A DNA stretch of 64,000 nucleotides from Rhodoferax sp. PAMC 29310 (GTDB lineage: Bacteria > Pseudomonadota > Gammaproteobacteria > Burkholderiales > Burkholderiaceae_C), in NCBI RefSeq assembly GCF_017948265.1, contig NZ_CP072852.1, positions 496,001-560,000 on the forward strand, given 5' to 3'. The notes beneath the pieces were generated by a model that made no database searches, had not been told where the DNA came from, and saw only the letters and a list, made by a program, of their open reading frames with translations. Below are positions 1 through 6,926 of this stretch, in pieces. Positions within the stretch are counted from its first letter, which is position 1. Every line of letters starts with the position of its first letter. Made by a program: the position numbers and the translations under genes.

Positions 1-1
1 T

Positions 2-1021
2 GGCCGCCCGCAACTCTTGCGCACCATGGTGGGCGCCGAAGAAATTGCCGAAGTCGTGGCTCGCGCCACCGGTATTCCGGTCAGCAAATTGATGCAAGGC
101 GAGCGCGACAAGCTGCTGGTCATGGAGGGTAAGTTGCACCAGCGTGTGGTGGGCCAAGACGAAGCCATTACCGCCGTGGCCAATGCCATTCGCAGATCCC
201 GCGCTGGGCTGTCCGACCCGAACCGCCCCACGGGTTCATTCCTGTTCCTTGGCCCAACAGGTGTCGGTAAAACCGAGCTGTGCAAAGCGTTGGCGGGATT
301 TCTGTTTGATTCGGAAGAGCATTTGGTGCGCATCGACATGAGTGAGTTCATGGAGAAGCACTCGGTGGCCCGCCTGATTGGTGCGCCCCCCGGCTATGTC
401 GGTTACGAAGAGGGCGGCTACCTGACGGAGGCCGTGCGCCGCAAGCCCTACAGCGTGCTGTTGCTGGACGAGGTGGAAAAAGCCCACCCCGATGTGTTCA
501 ACGTGCTGCTGCAGGTGTTGGACGACGGTCGCCTGACCGATGGTCAAGGCCGCACGGTGGACTTCAAGAACACCGTCATCGTGATGACCAGCAACATCGG
601 CTCGCACCTGATTCAGAGCATGGTGGGCCAGGATAGCGAGGACATCAAAGATGCGGTGACAAGTGAGTTGAAAAACCACTTCCGCCCTGAGTTTTTGAAC
701 CGCATTGACGAAACCGTGGTGTTTCACGCGCTGGATGCCAGCCACATTGCTGAAATTGCGGGTATCCAGGTCAAGGTGCTGGAGGCGCGCCTGGCCAAGA
801 TGGACCTCACGCTGCAGGTGTCACCTGCCGCGCTGGCCGAACTGGCCAAGGTCGGCTTCGACCCGGTGTTTGGTGCACGCCCCTTGAAGCGCGCGATTCA
901 GCAACGTATTGAGAATCCGCTCTCCAAGCTCTTGCTGGAAGGCAAGTTCTTGCCCAAAGACGTGATTCCGGTCGATGTCGATCCGATTCAGTCGCCGGGG
1001 AAGTTCAGCTTCGGCAAGTAA
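2..1021 (+). CDS. clpB: ATP-dependent chaperone ClpB, C-terminal part (cut by window edge)
   Basis: This is the C-terminal half of the Hsp100 disaggregase ClpB, a cytoplasmic ATP-driven hexamer that threads aggregated proteins through its pore with help from DnaK. The frame is open from the first bases, so the N-domain, first ATPase domain and most of the middle coiled coil lie upstream. Visible in order are the junction [12 protein letters not shown], Walker [10 protein letters not shown], the pore loop GYVGYEEGG, Walker [13 protein letters not shown], sensor 1 (MTSN) and the small C-terminal domain with GARPLKR. The pattern fits ClpB better than ClpA or ClpC. An intrinsic terminator follows the stop codon directly, so clpB ends its transcription unit. 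Nothing in the visible part suggests damage. Confidence 0.95.
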   Translation, partial: GRPQLLRTMVGAEEIAEVVARATGIPVSKLMQGERDKLLVMEGKLHQRVVGQDEAITAVANAIRRSRAGLSDPNRPTGSFLFLGPTGVGKTELCKALAGFLFDSEEHLVRIDMSEFMEKHSVARLIGAPPGYVGYEEGGYLTEAVRRKPYSVLLLDEVEKAHPDVFNVLLQVLDDGRLTDGQGRTVDFKNTVIVMTSNIGSHLIQSMVGQDSEDIKDAVTSELKNHFRPEFLNRIDETVVFHALDASHIAEIAGIQVKVLEARLAKMDLTLQVSPAALAELAKVGFDPVFGARPLKRAIQQRIENPLSKLLLEGKFLPKDVIPVDVDPIQSPGKFSFGK

Positions 1022-1040
1022 ACCTGTTGAAGCCCATGAA

Positions 1041-1076
1041 AAAGGCGCTGCGATAGTTATCGCAGCGCCTTTTTTT
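1041..1076 (+). terminator. Intrinsic terminator of clpB
   Basis: A perfect 15-bp inverted repeat (1041-1055 with 1058-1072, core GGCGCTGCGATA) lies 20 bases after the clpB stop and runs into a T-tract. The stem is flanked by A-runs and T-runs, so it could also work weakly on the other strand, but no minus-strand gene faces it. Confidence 0.9.
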
Positions 1077-1180
1077 GACTCTTGCGCGTCAGGGGGGAAC
1101 CTATTATGGTTGGCGTGACGGCTGAGGCTGAACGTTGTCATGCACACACCAGCGCCGTCCCAACCTAACTGAGGTATGTC

Positions 1181-1903
1181 ATGGCTGATTTCACCAATCT
1201 TCGAGCACTTTTCATTAACACCTCGCTCAAGAGGAAGGCCGACGAAAGTCACACGCAGTTACTCCTGAACGCGTCCGCAGGAATCATGAAGAAGAATGGC
1301 GTTGCGGTGGAGCAGCTGCACTTTGCGGCCCACGACATTCCGCCGGGGGTCTACCCTGACATGACGGAGCACGGATGGGAAAAGGACGACTGGCCAACCC
1401 TCTGGAAGAAAGTTTTGGCGGCCGACATTCTCATTGTGGGCACTCCACTTTGGCTGGGGGAGGAGAGCTCGGTGTGTCGGGTTCTGATCGAGCGGCTCTA
1501 CGCCATGTCTGCAGAGCTCAATGACAAAGGGCAATCGATCTATTACGGCAAGGTGGGCGGCTGTGTCATCACAGGAAACGAAGACGGACTCAAACACACC
1601 GCGATGACCATTGGTTTTGCACTCAACCACCTTGGCTACACGATCCCACCCCAAGCGGATTGTGGATGGATTGGCGAGGCAGGCCCCGGTCCCTCCTATG
1701 GCGACAAATTGGAGGGGGGCGGACGCGCCGGTTTTGACAACGACTTCACCCAACGGAACACAACGATCATGACGTGGAATTGCATGCACCTAGCGCGAAT
1801 GCTGAAGGACGCAGGCGGAATTGCGAAGGAGGGAAATGATCGCGAAGCATGGAAAGCCGGGGCGCGATTCGGCTTCGAAAATCCAAGTGAAAGTTTAGGA
1901 TAA
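1181..1903 (+). CDS. Flavodoxin-like fold NAD(P)H-dependent FMN reductase family protein
   Basis: This 240-residue protein has a flavodoxin-like alpha/beta fold and probably binds FMN for NAD(P)H-dependent reduction. The physiological acceptor is unknown. An N-terminal beta strand leads into a phosphate-binding turn (LFINTSLKRKADESHT, about residues 10-25), as in NADPH-dependent FMN reductases. ILIVGTPLWLGEESS (about residues 85-99) is the typical second flavin-contacting loop, and GGCVITGNEDG (about 127-137) the third. There is no signal peptide. The start ATG follows a purine-rich stretch (CTGAGG) at suitable spacing. It stands alone between the clpB terminator and an IS-rich stretch, and the gene appears intact. 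The fold assignment is firm and the exact activity is not. Confidence 0.8.
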   Translation: MADFTNLRALFINTSLKRKADESHTQLLLNASAGIMKKNGVAVEQLHFAAHDIPPGVYPDMTEHGWEKDDWPTLWKKVLAADILIVGTPLWLGEESSVCRVLIERLYAMSAELNDKGQSIYYGKVGGCVITGNEDGLKHTAMTIGFALNHLGYTIPPQADCGWIGEAGPGPSYGDKLEGGGRAGFDNDFTQRNTTIMTWNCMHLARMLKDAGGIAKEGNDREAWKAGARFGFENPSESLG

Positions 1904-2364
1904 GAACTCGCTCAGATAGGGTGCGAAGAAGATGCCCCGTCGTTGGGTAGGACTCAAGCCTCGCTGCATGGTGGCGGAGGGCGTAAAAAGTTTTGTGTAA
2001 ACGGTTATTTGGCAGGAAACTTCTACACCCTGCAAGTTCGGACGGTTCCAATCAGGGACCGTAATTTATTGACTTTGCGCGACGTGCAAAAGGGGTCTCT
2101 AAAATTCCCGTGATGGCAACGGGTGGGTTCAAAAAACGTGAGCAGGCGGTTGCGGCGGTGGCTCACGGCTTTAGGTGAGGATCATGAGGATCCTTTCAGA
2201 ATGGACCTGCCTACAGCAATTCACATGGATGACGAACGTGACGCAAAGCGGTGCATTCAATGGAAAGAGAAATTTCCTCAGGTGCCTATGCAGAATTGAC
2301 TCGCAATTTGCAGGCGTTACAAAAAATTTACACGGACTGCGAAAGTACGACGCGTTTTTGCTAA
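1904..2364. other. Gene-poor stretch between the flavodoxin gene and IS256, with an IS end remnant and two short ORFs
   Basis: No full gene is recognised here. It holds an IS-end-like remnant (1979-2031), a loose hairpin with 7-bp arms near 2136-2170, and two short protein-like frames. One begins with ATG at 2201 (32 codons). The other begins at GTG 2251 or ATG 2260, reads MEREISSGAYAELTRN and ends with TAA at 2362-2364, exactly where the IS256 element begins. The two frames may be pieces of one frameshifted small gene, but I cannot name it. Confidence 0.4.
1979..2031. repeat. Solo IS256-type terminal sequence or mini-element
   Basis: Bases 1979-2022 nearly duplicate the left end of the downstream IS256 element (2365-2408), including TTTTGTGTAAACGG and TTATTTGGCAG, with only a few mismatches. 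The remnant ends in ACTTCTACACCC, whose reverse complement resembles the first bases of the same IS end. The 53-bp unit therefore has imperfect inverted ends of about 14 bp. It contains no transposase. It may be the scar of a lost or internally deleted copy. Confidence 0.6.
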
Positions 2365-3692
2365 GGGTGTAAGAAGTTTTGTGTAAACGGTTATTTGGCA
2401 GCAAACTGCTGTCTTGCATGGAGCCGAGATGACCGTAGAGATGAAACCCTTACCCGCCGAGCTGATTGACGCCCTGTTGGCCGACTACAAAAAGCCCGAA
2501 GACCTGATTGGCCAGAATGGCCTCTTGACGCAGCTCACCAAAGCCTTGGTCGAGCGAGCTTTGCAAGCCGAATTGACCGGCCACCTGGGTCACGGCAAGA
2601 ACCAGTTGGTTGCCAATGAAGCGGGCAACACCCGCAACGGGTGCAGCAAGAAAACGCTCAAAGGCGATTTTGGCCAGCTACCCATAGAAATCCCCCGTGA
2701 CCGCGCCGGCACCTTCGAGCCCCAACTGATTGGCAAACACCAGACCCGCTGGAGCGGCTTTGACGACAAGATACTGTCGCTGTATGCCCGAGGCATGACG
2801 GTACGCGAGATTCAAGGCCATCTGCAGGAGATGTACGGCGCCGAAGTGTCTCCTACCCTGATTTCATCCGTGACCGACGCCGTCATGGACGAGGTCAAAG
2901 CCTGGCAGTCGCGCCCCTTGGAGGCGCTGTACCCCATCGTCTACATGGACTGCATTCACGTCAAGGTGCGCGACAACGGTACTGTGCGGGTCAAGGCCCT
3001 GTACTTGGCCATTGGCGTCAACCTGGACGGCCTCAAAGAGGTACTGGGCCTGTGGATGGCCCAAACCGAAGGGGCCAAGTTCTGGCTGCAGGTGGTGGCT
3101 GAACTGAAGAATCGGGGCGTGGCTGACATCTTTATCGCCTGCGTAGATGGGCTCAAAGGTTTCCCTGACGCCATTGAGGCAGTCTTCCCCAAGGCGACGG
3201 TGCAGCTTTGCATTGTTCACATGGTGCGTCACAGCCTGAACTTCGTGGGGTGGAAACAGCGCAAGGAAGTCGCCGCGGATTTGCGGCTGATTTACGCTGC
3301 GCCCACTGAATCCGAAGCTGAGCGACAACTCACGGCATTCGAGGTCAAATGGGACGATTCCTTCGCTCCGATTGGGCGCTCCTGGCGGCGCAACTGGACA
3401 CGCTTGATACCGTTCTTTGAATACCCGCCAGACATCCGAAAAGTGATTTACACGACCAACGCCATTGAGTCCGTGAACATGAGCCTGCGCAAAATAACCA
3501 AGACCCGCGGCTCGTTCCCAACTGAGGACGCAGTGTTCAAGCTGTTCTATCTGGCACTGAACAACATCAGCCAGAAATGGACGATGCCGATTCGGGATTG
3601 GAAGGCTGCTCTGAACCGCTTTACCATTCAGTTTGACGAGCGCATGCCGCGCGTCTAACTTAACCGCCGTTTACACAAAATTCGGGACACCC
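2365..3692 (+). mobile_element. IS256-family insertion sequence
   Basis: This 1,328-bp element is bounded by imperfect 26-bp inverted repeats at 2365-2390 and 3667-3692. Both begin GGGTGT and share TTTTGTGTAAACGG. It carries one complete Mutator/IS256-type transposase. The 8 bases on either side (ending TTTGCTAA on the left, beginning TCCATGCG on the right) do not match, so no target duplication is visible. The flanks may have been rearranged, or the termini may be a few bases off. The transposase looks functional. Confidence 0.85.
2429..3658 (+). CDS. IS256-family (Mutator-type) transposase
   Basis: This DDE transposase of about 409 residues catalyses copy-out transposition of its own element. 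The catalytic triad is visible: Asp in IVYMDCIHVKV, Asp in IACVDGLKGFPDAI and Glu in YTTNAIESVN. The C-x-x-H motif (LCIVHMVRHS) typical of the family is also present. The N-terminal region begins MTVEMKPLPAELID. I prefer ATG 2429 over the in-frame TTG at 2414 on start-codon grounds. Length and motifs are those of a complete enzyme, with no frameshift or stop. The gene fills the element, as is usual for the family. Confidence 0.93.
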   Translation: MTVEMKPLPAELIDALLADYKKPEDLIGQNGLLTQLTKALVERALQAELTGHLGHGKNQLVANEAGNTRNGCSKKTLKGDFGQLPIEIPRDRAGTFEPQLIGKHQTRWSGFDDKILSLYARGMTVREIQGHLQEMYGAEVSPTLISSVTDAVMDEVKAWQSRPLEALYPIVYMDCIHVKVRDNGTVRVKALYLAIGVNLDGLKEVLGLWMAQTEGAKFWLQVVAELKNRGVADIFIACVDGLKGFPDAIEAVFPKATVQLCIVHMVRHSLNFVGWKQRKEVAADLRLIYAAPTESEAERQLTAFEVKWDDSFAPIGRSWRRNWTRLIPFFEYPPDIRKVIYTTNAIESVNMSLRKITKTRGSFPTEDAVFKLFYLALNNISQKWTMPIRDWKAALNRFTIQFDERMPRV

Positions 3693-3783
3693 TCCATGCG
3701 CCTGGGTATTCGCGGGAAATTCGTCGCAGGCGACTCGGTGGTCGCGCGTTTTTTTGCGCCTCATTTTTTTCCCGGAGCTGTTC

Positions 3784-4008
3784 ATGCAAAGGTTTTTCAG
3801 CACCGTGTTTTCCCGACAGATCGTGGCGGGCGCTACGCGCGTCTCGCTGACGGTCGGCTGTGTGCGCAATCTGATCAACTAGGGAGAGGCCTTGTTTTCT
3901 GGCGGGCGCCTTTCTTGGGGCCATGTCGTGCTCAATTTCCTGGTGCCGTATCTCGTCTCCAGCTACAGCGCGGCACGCAACCAGCTGTCGAACAGGTCTG
4001 CACCATGA
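3784..4008 (+). pseudogene. nrtS: NrtS-like nitrate/nitrite transporter, interrupted by an in-frame TAG
   Basis: Read through one TAG (3880-3882, codon 33), this frame gives a 74-residue two-helix membrane protein. Its pieces LTVGCVRNLIN and GEALFSGGRLSW, followed by VLNFLVPYLVSSYSAA, match the short NrtS nitrate/nitrite transporter family. That family normally reads LINQGDAL where this gene has the stop, so CAG to TAG is the simplest change. No frameshift accompanies it. The TGA at 4006-4008 overlaps the ATG of the downstream ECF sigma gene (ATGA), so the three genes nrtS, sigma and anti-sigma form one translationally coupled operon. As read, only a 32-residue peptide would be made. The family call rests on motif memory and the nonsense change is seen directly. 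Confidence 0.7.
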
Positions 4009-4634
4009 GGCCCGACGAAATGACGCTAGCTGCGACGGTTCAAACAGCCTCGCAACCAGAAGTTGACCCGGTTGTGCTCAGTGCGCTGCGGGGGAAAATG
4101 GTCAAGTTCGCATCTCTGCAGTTGGGTGACCCGCATCAGGCTGAAGACGCAGTGCAGGAAGCCCTGATGGGGGCATTCAAGAACGCTGCCGCATTTGCTG
4201 GCAGGGCCAGTCTCAAGACCTGGGTGTTTGCCATTTTGAAGAACAAGATCACCGACATCCTGCGCCAGCGCCAGCGTCATGTGTCGGCCCAGCAGGTCTT
4301 GGGCGAGGTCGACGAAGAGGCTGACCTCACGGAACTTTTCAACAGTGGCGGCATGTGGGAACCCGACGAACGCCCTGCCGCCTGGGGCAACCCGACCGAA
4401 ACCTTGCAAGACAAACAGTTCTGGAAGGTGTTCGAGATCTGCTTGGAAGGTCTGCCAGGTCAACAGGCCCGTGTGTTCATGATGCGGAAATACGTAGGAC
4501 TCGATTCGCACTAAATATGTACCGAGGTGGGCATCACCTCGACCAACCTGAACGTGATGCTCCACCGATCGCGCCTGCGGCTTCGGAAGTGTCTGGAAGA
4601 CCGCTGGTGTGCCCGGGGAGGTGCATCATGCTGA
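4005..4634 (+). pseudogene. ECF (RpoE-like) sigma factor, region 4 lost to an in-frame TAA
   Basis: ECF sigma factors direct RNA polymerase to stress promoters through region 2 (-10) and region 4 (-35). Region 2 is present (QAEDAVQEALMGAFKN, then ASLKTWVFAILKNKITDILR) and is followed by a linker containing LFNSGGMWEP. Region 4 begins LPGQQARVFMMRKY, then stops at TAA 4512-4514 (codon 170). The same frame continues past the stop with ICTEVGITSTNLNVMLHRSR, exactly the expected recognition helix. The paralogue at 5475-6086 has Glu at this position (TSEIC), so GAA to TAA is the likely mutation. The truncated protein would lack the -35 recognition helix. The read-through frame ends at TGA 4632-4634 and overlaps the anti-sigma start. 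Confidence 0.82.
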
Positions 4635-4864
4635 ACTGCCAAGAAGTCAGCCGACTGGTCTCGGAGTCTCAAGAGCGTAAATTGTCGGTGGTCGAGAAAA
4701 TGTCGCTTAACCTGCACCTGATGATGTGCGACAGGTGCAAGAACTTCAGTTTGCAGGTGCCTTTTCTGAGCAAAGCCATGAAGGCCTACTCCGAACGCCT
4801 TGACGAGGTGATTGGCGAACAAGGTGCTGCGACCACGCCGAACATGGAGGACAAAGGCGCATGA
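4628..4864 (+). CDS. Small zinc-finger anti-sigma factor (zf-HC2-like)
   Basis: This 78-residue cytoplasmic protein has the layout of a zinc-binding anti-sigma domain: an early Cys (MLNCQEVSRL), a central helix, and HLMMCDRCKNF carrying the His-x3-Cys-x2-Cys cluster near residues 31-38. Such proteins bind and silence their cognate ECF sigma factor. No membrane segment follows, so it acts as a soluble anti-sigma. Its ATG lies inside the 3' end of the read-through sigma frame, which indicates translational coupling. It is intact although its partner sigma is broken. Because the sigma stop comes 110 bases earlier, coupling may now be weakened. Confidence 0.78.
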   Translation: MLNCQEVSRLVSESQERKLSVVEKMSLNLHLMMCDRCKNFSLQVPFLSKAMKAYSERLDEVIGEQGAATTPNMEDKGA

Positions 4865-5246
4865 GCTTTTCAAATCATTGCCCGGCGATGCGAGTGTGCG
4901 CCACATTCTGACGCTCAACCCGCAGGGTGGTCGCGCACTGGGCGAGTTCCACACCGCCGCACTGCGCAACCCGTGGCCGGTGCTCGTGGCCATGCATGCG
5001 TCGCTGCAACTCGAATGGGATTTACATGGCATGGCACAGCTTGCCGGTATGGCGCGCGCCCGGTTTGCGGTGCGGTTCAGGGAAGTGACCGGGCAGACAC
5101 CGGGCGACTACCTGACCACTTGGTGCATGGTGTGCCCATCAAACAGGTGGCCGAGGAGTTTGGATATGGCAGCACCAGCGCCCTGTCGCGTGCCTTTGTC
5201 CGCAAGAGTGGCATGGCGCCGGGCGCGGGTGGCACAGTTGACCTGA
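4863..5246 (+). pseudogene. AraC-family transcriptional regulator, C-terminal remnant with deletion/frameshift
   Basis: Two frames together spell the DNA-binding end of an AraC-family regulator. The first frame gives WPVLVAMHASLQLEWDLHGM followed by LAGMARARFAVRFREVTGQT and PGDYLTTW, which is the first helix-turn-helix. After about 5120 the homology continues in another frame with VPIKQVAEEFGYGSTSALSR and AFVRKSGMAPGA, the second helix-turn-helix. About a dozen residues normally linking the two helices are missing, so a small deletion caused the shift. The N-terminal ligand-binding domain is almost entirely gone. The fragment sits between two convergent sigma/anti-sigma operons and cannot encode a working regulator. 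Confidence 0.75.
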
Positions 5247-5247
5247 C

Positions 5248-5478
5248 TCAACGCGTATATTCCGTAGTCGGGTCTGGTTCGTCGCCCATTTCCAGGTCGA
5301 GCAAGCCCAACTGGGGCGCCAACGCGTGCAACGTGGCCATCTGATTCTCTACCTCTTGGCAGTTGCCGCACATTGAGAGGTGGATGCGCAACCGCATCTG
5401 ATCGGTCAGATCCAACGGCTCGTCCATTGCCTGAGATATGAGTTCAGCGGCCCGTTCACAGGAATGAAAGATGTTCAT
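5248..5478 (-). CDS. Small zinc-finger anti-sigma factor (zf-HC2-like), second copy
   Basis: This 76-residue soluble protein has the same architecture as the product of 4628-4864: an early Cys (FHSCERAAELIS) and HLSMCGNCQEVENQM with the His-x3-Cys-x2-Cys zinc cluster near residues 33-40. It probably sequesters the ECF sigma encoded immediately upstream. Its ATG overlaps the sigma stop (ATGA), so the two are translationally coupled. The acidic C-terminal tail (LDLEMGDEPDPTTEYTR) has no transmembrane helix. Unlike the plus-strand module, both genes of this pair are intact. Confidence 0.8.
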   Translation of the reverse strand: MNIFHSCERAAELISQAMDEPLDLTDQMRLRIHLSMCGNCQEVENQMATLHALAPQLGLLDLEMGDEPDPTTEYTR

Positions 5479-6086
5479 TCAGCGCTCCTTGCGGTGTGGC
5501 CGTGGACGGTCATGCACTGGCGCAAGCCCGTGCGGGCGCGGTGCATGATCATGCGGCAATTCTCGGCGGTCAGACCCAGCTGCTCACAAATTTCAGAGGT
5601 TTCAAAACCCAGCCATTCGCGCATCATGAACACACGCCCGGTCTGGGGCGGCAGGTGGCGCAGGCAGCCCTCCAGTGTGGACATGATCTGGCGCTGCGCC
5701 TCGCGGCCATCGGGCTGTTGCCAGACGGGCACCGGTTCCAGGTAGCTGCCCTGCTCGTTAAACAGCCCCTCGGTAGGGTTGGCCTCGTTTTCATCGCTGG
5801 CGTTGTACACGCGGCGACGCTGGTGGGGGGAGCGGTACCAGTCGGCAATCTTGTTTTTGAGAATGGCGGTGGCCCAAGTGGTGATCGAGGCCTCGCCTCG
5901 ATGCGACTCTGGGCTCTCCAGCACGCTCACTAAAGTTTCTTGCGCAAGGTCCTCGGCCAGAGCGGTCTCGTGAACGACCATGCGGGCGTGTCGGATCAGA
6001 CGCTTGCGCAAAGGAATCCACGGATCTTCTGGGGCTTCGGAGTGGGCGGTGGTGCTGGACACACTGGTGTCGATGAAGGTCTTCAT
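5475..6086 (-). CDS. ECF (RpoE-like) RNA polymerase sigma factor
   Basis: This complete ECF sigma factor has 203 residues. Region 2 contains ALAEDLAQETLVSVLE and ASITTWATAILKNKIADWYR. A linker with LFNEQGSYLEPVPVW resembles that of the broken paralogue at 4005. Region 4 is LPPQTGRVFMMREWLGFE then TSEICEQLGLTAENCR and MIMHRARTGLRQCM. The start is ATG at 6086 because homology begins shortly after it (MKTFIDTSVSS); the frame stays open further upstream but is not protein-like. It is coupled to its anti-sigma gene by a 4-base overlap. ECF genes are often autoregulated, but I could not identify a promoter. Its regulon is unknown. Confidence 0.9.
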   Translation of the reverse strand: MKTFIDTSVSSTTAHSEAPEDPWIPLRKRLIRHARMVVHETALAEDLAQETLVSVLESPESHRGEASITTWATAILKNKIADWYRSPHQRRRVYNASDENEANPTEGLFNEQGSYLEPVPVWQQPDGREAQRQIMSTLEGCLRHLPPQTGRVFMMREWLGFETSEICEQLGLTAENCRMIMHRARTGLRQCMTVHGHTARSAE

Positions 6087-6276
6087 GGCTGGCGTCTCCT
6101 GGGGCTGTGTTGGTCGCCAATGCGCACTACCAACGACTCTGAGACTAAGTCCGTTAAACCATCTAAATCTTACACCCAACGTATTTCCGCAACGGCGAAT
6201 GCCGACGACCAGTGCCCATTGCGGCGATCGACCTTCGCTTGCAGCAGGGGCCTCACCACCGGTGCTTTGACCCAGT

Positions 6277-6310
6277 AAAAAAGCGCTTCCAGCCGGGGCC
6301 GGAAGCGCTT
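6277..6310 (-). terminator. Intrinsic terminator downstream of the DUF4148 gene
   Basis: A 10-bp perfect stem (AAGCGCTTCC at 6281-6290 with its complement at 6301-6310) has a GC-rich loop. On the minus strand it is followed by a run of T (the A-run at 6277-6282). It lies about 140 bases past the stop of the minus-strand gene at 6447-6926 and upstream of the sigma operon, so it insulates the two. Confidence 0.8.
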
Positions 6311-6446
6311 CGGATCTCAGTGAGTATGCAATGTGTTCCCAGCAAGCCTTCGCCTGGCCATTCCCTTTCTGAGCGGTTGGTGTTGTCGCTGTTGTTGCGC
6401 TACTGGACCCGTTCGGTAGTCCTTGCCTCATGGTTGTTGAGCTGGC

Positions 6447-6926
6447 TCAGGACTGCGGTTGATAGCGGCCCGGATAGAGCTGCTTGAGGGTGATGCCGCG
6501 GTCGCGGTTGGCGGGCATGTTGCCGCTTTCAATGGCTTCGGCCAATTCATCTTTCACTTCGGCGCGGGTCTTGCCCCCAACTACTGGTTGCTGTTCGTAA
6601 CGATTAGGATACAGCTGCTTGAGGGTGACGCCGCGGTCGCGGTTGGCGGGCATGTTGCCGCTTTCAATGGCTTCGGCCAATTCATCTTTCACTTCGGCGC
6701 GGGTCTTGCCCCCAACTACTGGTTGTTGTTCGTAACGATTAGGATACAGCTGCTTGAGGGTGACGCCGCGGTCGCGGTTGGCGATCATGTTGCCGCTGCG
6801 AATGGCTTCGGCCAATTCAGCCTTAACTTCGGCGCGTGTCTTGGAGCCAGTAGGGTCGGCGGCCAGGGCTTGGCCAGCAACGAAAGCGGAGATGGCAATG
6901 GCCATGGTAGACAGGAGGGTTTTCAT
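6447..6926 (-). CDS. DUF4148 secreted repeat protein with three tandem 45-residue units
   Basis: The protein has 159 residues. Residues 1-22 form a signal peptide (MKTLLSTMAIAISAFVAGQA, cleavage after ALA), so it is exported. The mature part is three consecutive copies of one unit (about residues 29-73, 74-118 and 119-159), each starting KTRAEVK and holding ELAEAI, GNM, ANRDRG and TLKQLYP. DUF4148 proteins of Burkholderiales normally carry one such unit and have no established function. The second and third copies are almost identical in DNA, so they arose by recent tandem duplication. The gene stands alone and ends in an intrinsic terminator. Confidence 0.88.
   Translation of the reverse strand: MKTLLSTMAIAISAFVAGQALAADPTGSKTRAEVKAELAEAIRSGNMIANRDRGVTLKQLYPNRYEQQPVVGGKTRAEVKDELAEAIESGNMPANRDRGVTLKQLYPNRYEQQPVVGGKTRAEVKDELAEAIESGNMPANRDRGITLKQLYPGRYQPQS
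6450..6842 (-). repeat. 135-bp tandem repeat, about three copies inside the DUF4148 gene
   Basis: The period is exactly 135 bp: the string CTGCTTGAGGGTG recurs at 6480, 6615 and 6750. Units span 6708-6842, 6573-6707 and 6447-6572 (the last slightly short). The middle and 3' units differ at only a few bases. The 5' unit has diverged more, for example Arg-Ser-Gly-Asn-Met-Ile in place of Glu-Ser-Gly-Asn-Met-Pro. Confidence 0.95.

Noticed and set aside
236..745. Long minus-strand frame opposite clpB, and many similar long antisense frames (for example opposite smc, purL and fadB)
   Set aside because: They mirror conserved plus-strand genes in GC-rich DNA, lack recognisable domains or start signals, and have the composition of codon-position shadows.
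2136..2170. Hairpin with 7-bp arms and long loop as a terminator or regulatory RNA
   Set aside because: The loop is about 20 bases, no T-tract follows and no gene end is adjacent.
3633..4004. In-frame upstream extension of the ECF sigma gene reaching into the IS256 right end
   Set aside because: The extension is not protein-like, spans the IS inverted repeat and overlaps nrtS in another frame. Homology starts at ATG 4005.
6087..6431. Upstream extension of the second ECF sigma frame
   Set aside because: Low-complexity, Ala/Ser/Arg-rich sequence crosses the terminator of the neighbouring gene. ATG 6086 gives a normal ECF length.
6450..6842. CRISPR-like array
   Set aside because: The 135-bp period is a coding tandem repeat with no spacers. 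No cas gene or 25-40-bp repeat array occurs in the window.
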